Source of the DNA: Burkholderia sp. Bp8963
GTDB taxonomy: Bacteria > Pseudomonadota > Gammaproteobacteria > Burkholderiales > Burkholderiaceae
Length of the DNA: 52,209 nucleotides
Assembly (NCBI RefSeq): GCF_003854275.1
Contig: NZ_QTQP01000050.1
Coordinates: forward strand, 1-52,209
Direction: 5' to 3'
The notes under the pieces were generated by a model that saw only the letters and a program-made list of their open reading frames with translations, was not told the DNA's origin and ran no database searches. The translations under genes and the position numbers were made by a program. This document shows positions 16,913 to 26,182 of the stretch, one piece after another (within the stretch, counting starts at the first letter, position 1; each line of letters opens with the position of its first letter).

Positions 16913-17541
16913 AGTTGGCGACGTCCGGCCGCCGCGCGCTCGCCGCGGTTGCGCCGGCCGCGGTGCTGGCTGCCGCCGCGCTCGGCGTAATCTGCGTGCT
17001 CGCCGCGCACCCGGCCGCCGCCGCCGACCTGAACGCGGTGAACCACGCGGACGCGATCGCGTCGGGCGTCGTCGTCGGTTCGGCCGCGCCGTCGCTCGGC
17101 GTCGGTGCGGTGCTGCAGACGCTCGTCGGGCTCGTGGTCGTGATCGGACTCGTGTTCGGCTGCGCGTGGCTCGCGCGCCGTTTCGGCTTCCAGCCGGCAA
17201 GGCGCGGCGGCCCGCTGAAGGTGGTGTCGAGCGTCGCGGTCGGCGCGAAGGAAAGCGCGACGATCGTCGAGATCGGCGATACCTGGCTCGTGCTCGGCGT
17301 CGCACCCGGCAACGTGCGGCTGCTGCATACGCTGCCGGCCGGCGGCGCGGCCGCGAACCCCGGAGGCGGCGGCCCTGGCGCGCGCGCGTCTGCCGCAGCC
17401 GACGCGTCCGTGCCTTCCTCCGGCGGCGGGCAGCCCGGCACGTTCGACCCATACTCCAAAGGCAGTTCCTTCGGCGTGCGCTTTCGCGATGCGCTCGCGA
17501 GCGAGGCCGCGAAACGTCTCGGGCGCGGCAAGGATCGCTGA
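16909..17541 (+). CDS. fliO: Flagellar export protein FliO
   Basis: A 210-residue membrane protein. A signal-like hydrophobic segment is followed by a second membrane helix (VLQTLVGLVVVIGLVFGCAWLARRFGF) and the short cytoplasmic domain LKVVSSVAVGAKESATIVEIGDTWLVLGVAPGNVRLLHTL, the FliO hallmark. It acts as chaperone for FliP assembly. The C-terminal Gly/Ala-rich tail is low complexity. Translation is coupled to fliN. Confidence 0.93.
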   Translation: MKLATSGRRALAAVAPAAVLAAAALGVICVLAAHPAAAADLNAVNHADAIASGVVVGSAAPSLGVGAVLQTLVGLVVVIGLVFGCAWLARRFGFQPARRGGPLKVVSSVAVGAKESATIVEIGDTWLVLGVAPGNVRLLHTLPAGGAAANPGGGGPGARASAAADASVPSSGGGQPGTFDPYSKGSSFGVRFRDALASEAAKRLGRGKDR

Positions 17542-17610
17542 GATGCCGCCGCGCGATTGGGCCGAGTACGCCGAAGGCCATGCGCGCCCTCTTCCACTCA
17601 CCGCATTCCA

Positions 17611-18372
17611 ATGACCCACGTTTTCCTGCGCCGCGCGGCGCGCATCGCGCCCGCGCTGATCCTCGGCCTCGTCCCCGCGCTCGCCTGCGCGCAGGCGGCG
17701 GGCCTGCCTGCGTTCAACGCGGCCCCCGGCCCGCACGGCGGCACGACCTACTCGCTGAGCGTGCAGACGATGCTGCTGCTCACGATGCTGTCGTTCCTGC
17801 CGGCGATGCTGCTGATGATGACGAGCTTCACGCGCATCATCATCGTGCTGTCGCTGCTGCGGCAGGCGCTCGGCACCACGACCACACCGCCGAACCAGGT
17901 GCTCGTCGGCCTCGCGATGTTCCTCACCTTCTTCGTGATGTCGCCGGTGCTCGACCGTGCGTACACGGACGGCTACAAGCCGTTCTCCGACGGCAGCGTG
18001 CCGATGGAGCAGGCCGTGCAGCGCGGCGTCGCGCCGTTCAAGACCTTCATGCTCAAGCAGACCCGCGAGACCGATCTCGCGCTGTTCGCGAAGATCTCGA
18101 AGGCCGCGCCGATGCAGGGCCCCGACGACGTGCCGCTGTCGCTGCTCGTACCGTCGTTCGTCACGAGCGAGCTGAAGACGGGCTTCCAGATCGGCTTCAC
18201 GATCTTCATCCCGTTCCTGATCATCGATATGGTGGTCGCGAGCGTGCTGATGTCGATGGGGATGATGATGGTGTCGCCGTCCACCGTGTCGCTGCCGTTC
18301 AAGCTGATGCTGTTCGTGCTCGTCGACGGCTGGCAGCTGCTGATCGGCTCGCTCGCGCAGAGCTTCGCCTGA
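17611..18372 (+). CDS. fliP: Flagellar export gate protein FliP
   Basis: A 253-residue core protein of the export gate. A cleavable signal peptide (ALILGLVPALACAQA) precedes SLSVQTMLLLTMLSFLPAMLLMMTSFTRIIIVLSLLRQALGT and GFQIGFTIFIPFLIIDMVVASVLMSMGMMM, both diagnostic. ATG 17611 (MTHVFL) is used; an upstream in-frame start would add a charged segment with no signal-peptide logic. The gap to fliO is 69 nt. Confidence 0.96.
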   Translation: MTHVFLRRAARIAPALILGLVPALACAQAAGLPAFNAAPGPHGGTTYSLSVQTMLLLTMLSFLPAMLLMMTSFTRIIIVLSLLRQALGTTTTPPNQVLVGLAMFLTFFVMSPVLDRAYTDGYKPFSDGSVPMEQAVQRGVAPFKTFMLKQTRETDLALFAKISKAAPMQGPDDVPLSLLVPSFVTSELKTGFQIGFTIFIPFLIIDMVVASVLMSMGMMMVSPSTVSLPFKLMLFVLVDGWQLLIGSLAQSFA

Positions 18373-18388
18373 CTGCCGGGAGCCTTCG

Positions 18389-18661
18389 ATGACACCCGAA
18401 CAAGTGATGTCGCTCGCCCACCAGGCGATGATGGTCGGCCTGCTGCTCGCCGCGCCGCTGCTGCTGGTCGCGCTCGCGGTCGGCCTCGTCGTGAGCCTGT
18501 TCCAGGCCGCGACGCAGATCAACGAGACGACGCTGTCGTTCATCCCGAAGCTGCTCGCGGTGCTCGCGACGCTCGTGATCGCGGGGCCGTGGATGCTGAC
18601 GACGATGCTCGACTACCTGCGGCAGACGCTGCTGCACGTCGCGACGCTCGGCGCGGGCTGA
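18389..18661 (+). CDS. fliQ: Flagellar export gate protein FliQ
   Basis: A 90-residue two-helix membrane protein. MTPEQVMSLAHQAM and LVVSLFQAATQINETTLSFIPK are conserved FliQ/SpaQ sequences. It forms the export gate with FliP and FliR. GGGAG lies before the ATG; the gap to fliR is 19 nt. Confidence 0.96.
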   Translation: MTPEQVMSLAHQAMMVGLLLAAPLLLVALAVGLVVSLFQAATQINETTLSFIPKLLAVLATLVIAGPWMLTTMLDYLRQTLLHVATLGAG

Positions 18662-18680
18662 GCGGCGCGCGCCCGCGACG

Positions 18681-19463
18681 ATGTTCTCGGTCACCTACGC
18701 GCAGCTCAACGCGTGGCTCACGGCGTTCCTGTGGCCGTTCGTGCGGATGCTCGCGCTCGTCGCGACCGCACCGGTGACGGGCCACGCGTCGGTGCCCATG
18801 CGCGTGAAGATCGGCGTCGCCGCGTTCATCGCGCTGATAGTCGCGCCGACGCTCGGGGCGATGCCGGCCGTCACCGCGTTTTCCGCGCAGGGGATCTGGA
18901 TCGTCGTCACGCAGTTCCTGATCGGCGCCGCGATGGGCTTCGCGATGCAGGTCGTGTTCGCCGCGGTCGAGGCCGCCGGCGACGTGATCGGCCTGTCGAT
19001 GGGCCTCGGCTTCGCGACCTTCTTCGATCCGCACACAAGCGGCGCGACGCCGGTGATGGGCCGCTTCCTGAACGCGGTCGCGATCCTCGCGTTTCTTGCG
19101 TTCGATGGCCACCTGCAGGTGCTGGCCGCGCTCGCCGCGTCGTTCCAGTTACTGCCGGTGTCGGCCGACCTGCTGCACGCGCCCGGCTGGCGCGCGCTCG
19201 CGATGTTCGGCACGACGGTATTCCAGATGGGCCTGCTGCTGGCGCTGCCGGTGGTCGCGGCGCTGCTGATCGCGAACCTCGCGCTCGGCATCCTGAACCG
19301 CGCGGCGCCGCAGATCGGCATCTTCCAGGTCGGCTTCCCGGTCACGATGCTGGTCGGCCTGCTGCTCGTGCAGCTGATGGTGCCGAACATGGTGCCGTTC
19401 TTCAGGCACCTGTTCGATATCGGGCTCGATGCAATGGGGCGGATCGCGCTCGGCTGGCGGTAG
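18681..19463 (+). CDS. fliR: Flagellar export gate protein FliR
   Basis: A 260-residue polytopic membrane protein. Signature segments are PVTGHASVPMRVKIGVAAFIALIVAPTL, QFLIGAAMGFAMQVVFAAVEAAGDVIGLSMGLGFATFFDP and LGILNRAAPQIGIFQVGFPVT. It completes the FliPQR export gate and ends the flagellar block. No clear terminator follows; the next gene belongs to another operon 161 nt on. Confidence 0.96.
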   Translation: MFSVTYAQLNAWLTAFLWPFVRMLALVATAPVTGHASVPMRVKIGVAAFIALIVAPTLGAMPAVTAFSAQGIWIVVTQFLIGAAMGFAMQVVFAAVEAAGDVIGLSMGLGFATFFDPHTSGATPVMGRFLNAVAILAFLAFDGHLQVLAALAASFQLLPVSADLLHAPGWRALAMFGTTVFQMGLLLALPVVAALLIANLALGILNRAAPQIGIFQVGFPVTMLVGLLLVQLMVPNMVPFFRHLFDIGLDAMGRIALGWR

Positions 19464-19624
19464 CCGCCGCCCGCGCCCCCGCCGATTCGTTGGAACAGAT
19501 TGCTGGAAAACCCCTAAAGGAATCGCCGGTTCGCGAAAGGTTGCAGAAGGTTTCGGATCCCTATACTCGTTGCAACGATGCAAGAGAGCATCGCGCCACA
19601 CGGACAACGAACGGAGACAACCCG

Positions 19625-20632
19625 ATGCGACCCATCCTGCGCCACCTCGCCGTTGCAGCCAGCCTCACCTGCGCGCTCGCCGCGCACCCCGCCCTCGCCG
19701 CAGACGACGGCGGCAAGATCACGATCATGGTCGGCGGGATCGCAAAGCTGATCTACCTGCCCGCGCGCCTGACCCAGGAACTCGGCTACTTCAAGGACGA
19801 AGGGCTCGACGTCGAACTGCTGTCGCAGCCGGCCGGCGTCGACGCCGAGAACGAGCTGCTCGCGGGCGCCGTGCAGGGTGTCGTCGGCTTTTACGACCAC
19901 ACGATCGACCTGCAGAGCAAGGGCAAGGACGTGAAGGCGATCGCCGTGTTCGGCCAGGTGCCGGGCGAAGTCGAGATGGTGTCGACCAAGGCCGCGCCGA
20001 CCTTCAAGTCGATGGCCGACTCCAAGGGCAAGACGCTCGGCGTGACGGGCCTCGGCTCGTCGACGAGCTTCCTGACCCAATACCTCGCGCTGCAGCATGG
20101 CGTGCAGTCGACGCAGTACACGATGCTGCCGGTCGGCGCCGACGCGAGCTTCATCGCCGCAATCAAGCAGGGCCGGATCGACGCCGGGATGACGACCGAG
20201 CCGACCGTGTCCGCGCTCGAGAAGATGGGCGACGCGAAGGTGCTGGTCGACATGCGAACCGTCGAAGGCACGCGCGCGGCGCTCGGCGGCACCTACCCGG
20301 CCGCGAGCCTGTACGTGCAGTCCGCATGGGCCGACGCGCACAAGGCGCAGGCGACCAAGCTCGCGCATGCGTTCGCGAAGACGATGCAGTTCATCCATAC
20401 GCACAGCGCCGAGGAAATCGCCGCGAAGATGCCGGCCGACTACCAGAAGGACAAGACGCTGTACGTGAGCGCGCTGAAGGCGTCGCTGCCGATGTACACC
20501 GCCGACGCGAAGATGCCGGCCGACGGCCCGGCGACGGTGCTGAAGGTGTTGTCGGCGTTCAACCCGTCGGTGAAGGGCAAGCACATCGACCTCGCGCGCA
20601 CCTACACGAACGAGTACGTGACCGCGAAGTAA
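19625..20632 (+). CDS. ABC transporter substrate-binding protein, nitrate/sulfonate/taurine class
   Basis: A 335-residue periplasmic binding protein of the NMT1/SsuA/TauA type. A Sec signal peptide ends near AHPALA|ADDGG. The mature protein opens KITIMVGGIAKLIYLPARLTQELGYFKDEGLDVELL, the usual 'approach' sequence of this family. The body has GSSTSFLTQYLALQHG and IKQGRIDAGMTTEPTV. The cognate ATPase and permease follow at 20763 and 21585, and a two-component system then lies on the same strand. Substrate cannot be read from the sequence; candidates are nitrate, sulfonates, pyrimidine precursors or aromatic acids. Confidence 0.93.
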   Translation: MRPILRHLAVAASLTCALAAHPALAADDGGKITIMVGGIAKLIYLPARLTQELGYFKDEGLDVELLSQPAGVDAENELLAGAVQGVVGFYDHTIDLQSKGKDVKAIAVFGQVPGEVEMVSTKAAPTFKSMADSKGKTLGVTGLGSSTSFLTQYLALQHGVQSTQYTMLPVGADASFIAAIKQGRIDAGMTTEPTVSALEKMGDAKVLVDMRTVEGTRAALGGTYPAASLYVQSAWADAHKAQATKLAHAFAKTMQFIHTHSAEEIAAKMPADYQKDKTLYVSALKASLPMYTADAKMPADGPATVLKVLSAFNPSVKGKHIDLARTYTNEYVTAK

Positions 20633-20762
20633 GCACGACGACTCAAGAGCAAAGCAAGCGCCGCGGCGGACGATCCCGCCGCCCCGCTCCCCCGTTCCGG
20701 CCCGGCTGACCGGCCCCGGCGCCGCTCCCAAGGCAGCGTCTTCCACCCGCAGGACGAATGCG

Positions 20763-21560
20763 ATGACCCAGGCAGTTTCACCGAGCACACCGGCGATCGA
20801 GTTTCGCAACGTGTCGTGCCGATTCATTTCCCCGGAAGGCAAGGCGACCGTCGCGCTGCGCGACTTCAGCATGAGCGTCGCGCGCGGCGAGTTCATCGCG
20901 ATCGTCGGCCCGACCGGCTGCGGCAAGTCGACGACGCTCAACATGATCACGGGGCTGCTCAAGCCCGCGTCGGGCGAGGTGCGCGTGATGGGCCGCCCGG
21001 TCGACGGCATCGATCCGCGCATCGGCTTCGTGTTCCAGGCCGACGCCGTGTTCCCGTGGCGCAACGTGATCGACAACGTCGCGGCGGGCCCGCTGTTTCG
21101 CGGGCGCTCGAAGGACGTCGCGTACGCGCAGGCCGAGGAATGGATTCGCAAGGTCGGCCTCGACAAGTTCGCGAAGCACTACCCGCACCAGCTGTCGGGC
21201 GGGATGCGCAAGCGCGTCGCGCTCGCGCAGACCTTCATCAACCAGCCGGAAATCCTGCTGATGGACGAGCCGTTCTCCGCGCTCGACATGCAGACCCGCA
21301 CGCTGATGCAGGACGAGCTGCTGCAGCTCTGGTCCGCGAACAAGGGCTCGGTCGTGTTCGTCACGCACGATCTCGAAGAGGCGATCGCGCTGGCGGACCG
21401 CGTGTTCGTGCTCACCGCGCGTCCGGCGACGCTCAAGCGCGTGTACGAGATCGACCTGCCGCGCCCGCGCGTCACGTCGGAGATCCGCTATCACCCGCAT
21501 TTCATCGAAATTTCCAAGGACATCTGGCACGACCTGCGCGAAGAAGTGCAGATCGGGTAA
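20763..21560 (+). CDS. ABC transporter ATPase, nitrate/sulfonate/taurine class
   Basis: A 265-residue SsuB/TauB-type nucleotide-binding protein. Walker A GPTGCGKST, Q-loop FVFQADAVFPWRNV, signature LSGGMRKR and Walker B ILLMDEPFSALD are intact, and the switch His is in VFVTHDLEEA. All catalytic residues are present. It lies 130 nt after the binding-protein gene and 24 nt before the permease gene. Confidence 0.95.
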   Translation: MTQAVSPSTPAIEFRNVSCRFISPEGKATVALRDFSMSVARGEFIAIVGPTGCGKSTTLNMITGLLKPASGEVRVMGRPVDGIDPRIGFVFQADAVFPWRNVIDNVAAGPLFRGRSKDVAYAQAEEWIRKVGLDKFAKHYPHQLSGGMRKRVALAQTFINQPEILLMDEPFSALDMQTRTLMQDELLQLWSANKGSVVFVTHDLEEAIALADRVFVLTARPATLKRVYEIDLPRPRVTSEIRYHPHFIEISKDIWHDLREEVQIG

Positions 21561-21584
21561 ACGTTACAAGGACAGGACTGGAGC

Positions 21585-22442
21585 ATGACTGACATGACGC
21601 TTCCCACCACCGCCATTCCGGCGACGTCGCTCGAGGACGAGCAGCGCGCCGCACAGATCCGGCTGCGCCGCCGCCGGCACCTCATCATCGGCCTGCGAAT
21701 CGCCGTGCTCGTCCTCGTGCTGGGCGGCTGGGAACTCGCCGCGCGGCTCAAGTGGATCGATCCGTTCTTCTTCTCGATGCCGTCGCTGATCTATGACCAG
21801 ATCGTCGACTGGTTCGTGAACGGCACGTCGCAGGGCCCGCTGCTCACGCAGGTCTGGGTGACGCTCGAGGAAACCACGATCGGCTTCGTGATCGGCTCGG
21901 TCGCCGGCGTGATTTGCGGGATCGTGCTCGGCCGCAACAAGCTGATGTCCGACGTGTTCGGTCTCTATATTCAAATCGCGAACTCGATCCCGCGCGTCGT
22001 GCTCGGCTCGATTTTCGTGATCGCGCTCGGCCTCGGCATGGCGTCGAAGATCGCCCTCGCCGTCGTGATGGTGTTCTTCGTCGTGTTCGGCAACGCGTTC
22101 CAGGGCGTGCGCGAAGCGGACCGCTACCTGATCGCGAACGCGCAGATCCTCGGCGCGTCGCGCCGGCAGATCACCACGGCGGTCGTGATTCCGTCCGCGC
22201 TGAGCTGGATTCTCGCGAGCCTGCACGTGAGCTTCGGCTTCGCGCTGGTCGGTGCGGTTGTCGGCGAGTTCCTGGGTTCCAAGCAGGGCATCGGCCTGTT
22301 AATCTCCACCGCCCAGGGTGCGTTCAACGCGAGCGGCGTGTTCGCGGCGATGATCGTGCTGGCCGTGGTTGCGCTGGCCGCGGACTACCTGCTGACCACG
22401 CTGGAGAAGCGGTTGCTGAAGTGGCGCCCCGCCGCGTTCTGA
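21585..22442 (+). CDS. ABC transporter permease, nitrate/sulfonate/taurine class
   Basis: A 285-residue inner-membrane permease of the SsuC/TauC type. About six membrane helices; the EAA coupling motif is VREADRYLIANAQILGASRRQITTAVVIPSALSW. The C-terminus carries GFALVGAVVGEFLGSKQGIGLLI, typical of this family. It completes a one-permease importer that would function as a homodimer. Confidence 0.95.
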   Translation: MTDMTLPTTAIPATSLEDEQRAAQIRLRRRRHLIIGLRIAVLVLVLGGWELAARLKWIDPFFFSMPSLIYDQIVDWFVNGTSQGPLLTQVWVTLEETTIGFVIGSVAGVICGIVLGRNKLMSDVFGLYIQIANSIPRVVLGSIFVIALGLGMASKIALAVVMVFFVVFGNAFQGVREADRYLIANAQILGASRRQITTAVVIPSALSWILASLHVSFGFALVGAVVGEFLGSKQGIGLLISTAQGAFNASGVFAAMIVLAVVALAADYLLTTLEKRLLKWRPAAF

Positions 22443-22532
22443 ACACCGTACGACAAGGCTTGACCCCGACCGCGCCTGAGGCCTTCCCGGCCCCGGGCGC
22501 CGTTCGGCATTGTGGAGAAGGAGCGTGAACGG

Positions 22533-23900
22533 ATGACGCACAGCCTGCGCGGGCGGCTGCTCTGGTGGCTGCTGCTGCCGCTCACGGTGTTCGTGCTGAT
22601 CGCGGGTGCGATGTCGCACGACACCGCGCGCCGCACCGCCGATCTGGTGCAGGACAGCGCGCTCATCGCCTCCGCGCGCACGATCGGCGAGGACATCGAG
22701 TGGCGCAACGGCTACCTGGTGGCCGATGTGCCGCCCGCCGCGCTGGAGATTTTCGAATCGCCGTCGCGCGATTCGGTGTTCTACAAGGTGATCGACGGCC
22801 ACGGCCGGCTGCTCGCGGGCAATCCCGAGCTCGACGTGCCCGCGCAGCACGGCGTCGAGCCGGCGCTGTACAACACCGCGCTCGACGGCATCGCGCTGCG
22901 CGCGGTCGCGTACGATCGCCAGCTGTACAACGAAGGCCAGGTGGAGACGGTGACGGTCGCGGTCGCGAAGACGACGCGCTCGCGCGGCGCGATGCTCGAC
23001 ACGATCTGGCGGCCGCAGCTCGCGCGGCTGTCGCTGATGCTGCTGCTCGCGGTCGTGCTCGTCTATCTCGGCCTCACCTTCGAGTTGCGGCCGCTGATGA
23101 AGCTGAAGGACGACGTTGCGGACCGCGGGCCGATGGAGCTGGAGCCGATCCGCCCCGAACGGCTGCAGCACGAGCTGCGGCCGATCGTCGACGCGATCAA
23201 CCAGTGCATCGCACGCCTGAACACGCATACCGCGACGCAGCGGCGCTTCATCGCCGATGCCGCGCACCAGCTGCGCACGCCGATCGCGGTGCTCGACACG
23301 CAGATCCAGTACGCGCAGCAGCGCGAGCGCGACGATCCGGAGCTGACCGCGATGCTCGACAGCATGCAGCGCAGCAGCCGCAAGATGGCTGACGTGACCG
23401 ACAAGCTGCTGTTGCTCGCGCATGCGGAGGCGACGCCGTCGACGCTGCTGACCCATCGCGTCGATCTCGCTACGGTCGTATCGAGCGTACTCGAGGAGAC
23501 GATCGTGCTCGCGCAGCGGCGCAATATCGACCTCGGCGCCGATCTCGGCGAGCATCTCGACGTGACGGGCAGCGACAGCCTGCTGACCGCACTGGTGATG
23601 AACCTCGTCGACAATGCGGTCCGCTACACGCAGCCGGGCGGCTGCGTGACGGTCGCCGCACGCCGCGAAGACGAGACGGTCGTGCTCGACGTGATCGACA
23701 ACGGCCCCGGCATTCCGCCGGAAGCGCGCCCGCACGTGTTCAAGCGCTTCTACCGCGTGTCGAGCGATACTGAAGGATCGGGGCTCGGCCTCGCGATCGT
23801 GCGCGAGATCGCGCAGGCGCACGGCGGGATGGTGTCGCTCGCGCCGGGGCCCGGCAACCGCGGGATCGTCGTGACGGTGCGGCTGCCCGCGTATGTTTGA
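22533..23900 (+). CDS. Sensor histidine kinase, TctE/QseC-like
   Basis: A 455-residue membrane kinase. Two membrane helices (about residues 9-29 and 163-183) frame a periplasmic sensor domain of the 2CSK-N type, followed by HAMP, the H-box FIADAAHQLRTPIAVLDTQ, the N-box NLVDNAVRYTQPGG and the G-boxes DNGPGIP and GSGLGLAIV. ATG 22533 follows GGAGAAGGAG. The response regulator follows 12 nt later. The tctDE family usually controls tricarboxylate or other solute uptake, so the ABC importer or the porin is a likely target. Confidence 0.94.
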   Translation: MTHSLRGRLLWWLLLPLTVFVLIAGAMSHDTARRTADLVQDSALIASARTIGEDIEWRNGYLVADVPPAALEIFESPSRDSVFYKVIDGHGRLLAGNPELDVPAQHGVEPALYNTALDGIALRAVAYDRQLYNEGQVETVTVAVAKTTRSRGAMLDTIWRPQLARLSLMLLLAVVLVYLGLTFELRPLMKLKDDVADRGPMELEPIRPERLQHELRPIVDAINQCIARLNTHTATQRRFIADAAHQLRTPIAVLDTQIQYAQQRERDDPELTAMLDSMQRSSRKMADVTDKLLLLAHAEATPSTLLTHRVDLATVVSSVLEETIVLAQRRNIDLGADLGEHLDVTGSDSLLTALVMNLVDNAVRYTQPGGCVTVAARREDETVVLDVIDNGPGIPPEARPHVFKRFYRVSSDTEGSGLGLAIVREIAQAHGGMVSLAPGPGNRGIVVTVRLPAYV

Positions 23901-23912
23901 AGTGAGTATGTG

Positions 23913-24590
23913 ATGAAACTCCTGCTGGTCGAAGACAACGCCGAACTCGCGCACTGGATCGTGAACCTGCTGCGTGGCGAGGATTTCGCGGTCGACAGCG
24001 TCGGCGACGGCGAAGGCGCCGATGCGGTGCTGAAGACCGAGCGCTACGACGCGGTGCTGCTCGACATGCGGCTGCCGGGCATCAGCGGCAAGGAAGTGCT
24101 CGGGCGGCTGCGGCGCCGCAACGACAACGTGCCGGTGCTGATGCTGACCGCGCACGGCTCGGTCGACGACAAGGTCGACTGCTTCGGTGCGGGCGCCGAC
24201 GACTACGTCGTGAAGCCGTTCGAATCGCGCGAGCTGGTCGCGCGGATCCGCGCGCTGATCCGCCGCCAGGCGGGCGTCGGCGCGACCCAGCTCGTGTGCG
24301 GCGACCTCGTCTATGCGTTCGGCACGCGCGAATTCCGCTGCGGCGACGTGCCGCTCGTGCTGCGCCGCCGCGAGCACGCGATCCTCGAAACGCTGATGCT
24401 GCAGCAGAACAAGACCGTGTCGAAGGCGCGGCTGATGGACAGCGTGTTCGCGCTCGACGACGAGCCGAGCGCCGACGCGATCGACATCTACATCCACCGG
24501 CTGCGCAAGCATCTCGCCAGCAGCAGCGCGGAAATCATCACGCTGCGCGGGCTCGGCTACATCCTGCGCAGCAAGACCGCGCAAGCCTGA
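23913..24590 (+). CDS. OmpR-family response regulator, TctD/QseB-like
   Basis: A 225-residue response regulator. The receiver has the acidic pair in LLVEDNAELA, the phospho-acceptor Asp in AVLLDMRLPG, Thr in MLTAHG and Lys in VVKPFESRELVARI. The C-terminal winged helix ends with DIYIHRLRKHL...ITLRGLGYIL. It is translated right after the kinase. An upstream GTG at 23910 would add one residue. Confidence 0.95.
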   Translation: MKLLLVEDNAELAHWIVNLLRGEDFAVDSVGDGEGADAVLKTERYDAVLLDMRLPGISGKEVLGRLRRRNDNVPVLMLTAHGSVDDKVDCFGAGADDYVVKPFESRELVARIRALIRRQAGVGATQLVCGDLVYAFGTREFRCGDVPLVLRRREHAILETLMLQQNKTVSKARLMDSVFALDDEPSADAIDIYIHRLRKHLASSSAEIITLRGLGYILRSKTAQA

Positions 24591-24944
24591 CGCGGCCTGC
24601 ACGGTCTGCGCGCGCGGCCTGCCGCTCGCTGCGGCAGCGCGTTTGCACGCCTTTGATTTCCCGCTCGCCTCCCGTCCACACTGTTGTATTCACGCATCAC
24701 GTGCCTGCGCCCGCGTGCGGTGCGGAAAACCCGCTCCAGCCCGTGCGCTCGGCCTGTGGCGTGCCATGAGCCGTTGTCGTTTGGTGTTTTCACCAATCGG
24801 TTTCACGTCACTGGGAAAGCGCCGTGAAGGGTTTCGCCGCCTAGGATTCTACGAGCCGGTCATCACGCAAGCACCGGCATCGCATGGCATCCGCTACGGA
24901 CTGCCAATAACCTAATTTCAATGCGGCACCCGGAGGAGACGATC
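24591..24944. other. Intergenic region before the porin gene
   Basis: This gap of 354 nt has no convincing gene; the frames in it have no start-site support. It contains a perfect palindrome TTGGTG-TTTT-CACCAA at 24781-24796 that could be an operator for the porin or a weak hairpin. No clear sigma-70 promoter is seen. Confidence 0.4.
24932..24938 (+). promoter_or_regulatory. Strong ribosome site that fixes the TTG start of the porin
   Basis: GGAGGAG is close to a perfect anti-16S match and precedes TTG 24945 by 6 nt, so the TTG rather than the ATG at 24921 is the likely start. Confidence 0.65.
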
Positions 24945-26075
24945 TTGAAACGAAAAACCCTGGCCCTTTCCTTTGCTGCGGCAGGCCTGTGCGCCGCCAC
25001 GCAAGTCCACGCGCAGTCGAGCGTGCAGCTCTACGGCCTGATGGACCTGAGCTTCCCGACCTACCGCACGCACGCCGACGCGAACGGCAACCACGTGATC
25101 GGCATGGGCAACGAAGGTGAACCGTGGTTCAGCGGCAGCCGCTGGGGCCTGCGCGGCGCTGAAGACATCGGCGGCGGCACCAAGATCATCTTCCGCCTCG
25201 AAAGCGAATTCGTGGTCGCCAATGGCCAGATGGAAGACCCGGGCCAGATCTTCGACCGCGATTCGTGGGTGGGTGTCCAGGACGACCGCTTCGGCAAGCT
25301 GACGGCCGGCTTCCAGAACACGATTGCGCGCGACGCGGCAGCGATCTACGGCGATGCGTATGGCACCGCGCAGCTGACCACCGAGGAAGGCGGCTGGACC
25401 AACTCGAACAACTTCAAGCAGATGATCTTCTACGCGGCCGGCCCGACCGGCACGCGCTACAACAACGGCGTCGCGTGGAAGAAGCTGTTCGACAACGGCA
25501 TCTTCGCGGCCGCCGGCTACCAGTTCAGCAACTCGACGCAGTTCGCGACCGGCTCGGCGTACCAGCTCGCGCTCGGCTACAACGGCGGGCCGTTCAACGT
25601 GTCGGGCTTCTACAACCACGTGAACCACGACAGCTTCCGGAACCAGACGTTCTCGGTCGGTGGCAACTACACGTTCAGCATCGTGCGCCTGAATGCTGGC
25701 TACTTCCGCTACAACGGCGACCAGGGCGCGCTCGGCCAGCGCCACGACAATTCGTGGACGGTGTCGATGAAGATCGCGCCGAAGGGCCCGCTCGACTACG
25801 AGCTCGGCTACCAGCAGATGCGCGTGCATAACGCCGCGTTCAACGCGGACGGCTTCACGCCGAACGCGAACCTCGGCGGGTTCAGCCTGACGAACGGTGT
25901 CGGCAACGGCTACAAGGAAACGCTGTACGGCTCGGTGTTCTATCACCTGTCGAAGCGCACCGAGGTGTACCTGGCCGGCGACTACATGCGCCTGCACGGC
26001 GACTACAAGGTGTCGTCGACGTTCGGCTCGAAGAACCAGCTCGAGCTGACGTCCGGTATCCGTACCCGCTTCTGA
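24945..26075 (+). CDS. Gram-negative general porin, DM13-type (OpcP/OmpC-like)
   Basis: A 376-residue outer-membrane porin. The signal peptide MKRKTLALSFAAAGLCAATQVHAQ is followed by SSVQLYGLMDLSF, the standard betaproteobacterial porin opening. The series of aromatic-ended beta strands ends in the outer-membrane sorting signal with terminal Phe (TSGIRTRF). The start is TTG, chosen because GGAGGAG lies 6-7 nt upstream and the upstream frame lacks a signal-peptide logic. It probably serves the ABC importer of the previous operon, but this is inferred from proximity only. Confidence 0.94.
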   Translation: MKRKTLALSFAAAGLCAATQVHAQSSVQLYGLMDLSFPTYRTHADANGNHVIGMGNEGEPWFSGSRWGLRGAEDIGGGTKIIFRLESEFVVANGQMEDPGQIFDRDSWVGVQDDRFGKLTAGFQNTIARDAAAIYGDAYGTAQLTTEEGGWTNSNNFKQMIFYAAGPTGTRYNNGVAWKKLFDNGIFAAAGYQFSNSTQFATGSAYQLALGYNGGPFNVSGFYNHVNHDSFRNQTFSVGGNYTFSIVRLNAGYFRYNGDQGALGQRHDNSWTVSMKIAPKGPLDYELGYQQMRVHNAAFNADGFTPNANLGGFSLTNGVGNGYKETLYGSVFYHLSKRTEVYLAGDYMRLHGDYKVSSTFGSKNQLELTSGIRTRF

Positions 26076-26094
26076 CCCCGCTTCCAACCCCGGA

Positions 26095-26113
26095 CAGGGC
26101 GCCCCGCGCCCTG
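26095..26113 (+). terminator. First hairpin after the porin
   Basis: Perfect stem CAGGGCGC-CCC-GCGCCCTG. It is followed by CCGGTTTT, a short pyrimidine tail. It lies 20 nt after the stop and is the first of two tandem terminators. Confidence 0.7.
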
Positions 26114-26143
26114 CCGGTTTTCTCTGTTCCCGGACGCTCCCTC

Positions 26144-26182
26144 GGGCACGGCGGCGCAACGCGTCGTCCGTGCCCTTTTTTT
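26144..26182 (+). terminator. Second, strong terminator after the porin
   Basis: Stem GGGCACGG (26144-26151) pairs with CCGTGCCC (26168-26175) across a 16-nt loop and is followed at once by seven T (26176-26182). This is a textbook intrinsic terminator for the porin transcript and insulates the following restriction operon. Confidence 0.85.

Noticed and set aside
24643..24915. 90-codon frame between the response regulator and the porin
   Set aside because: No ribosome site, Arg/Cys-rich composition and no recognisable motif; more likely regulatory DNA.
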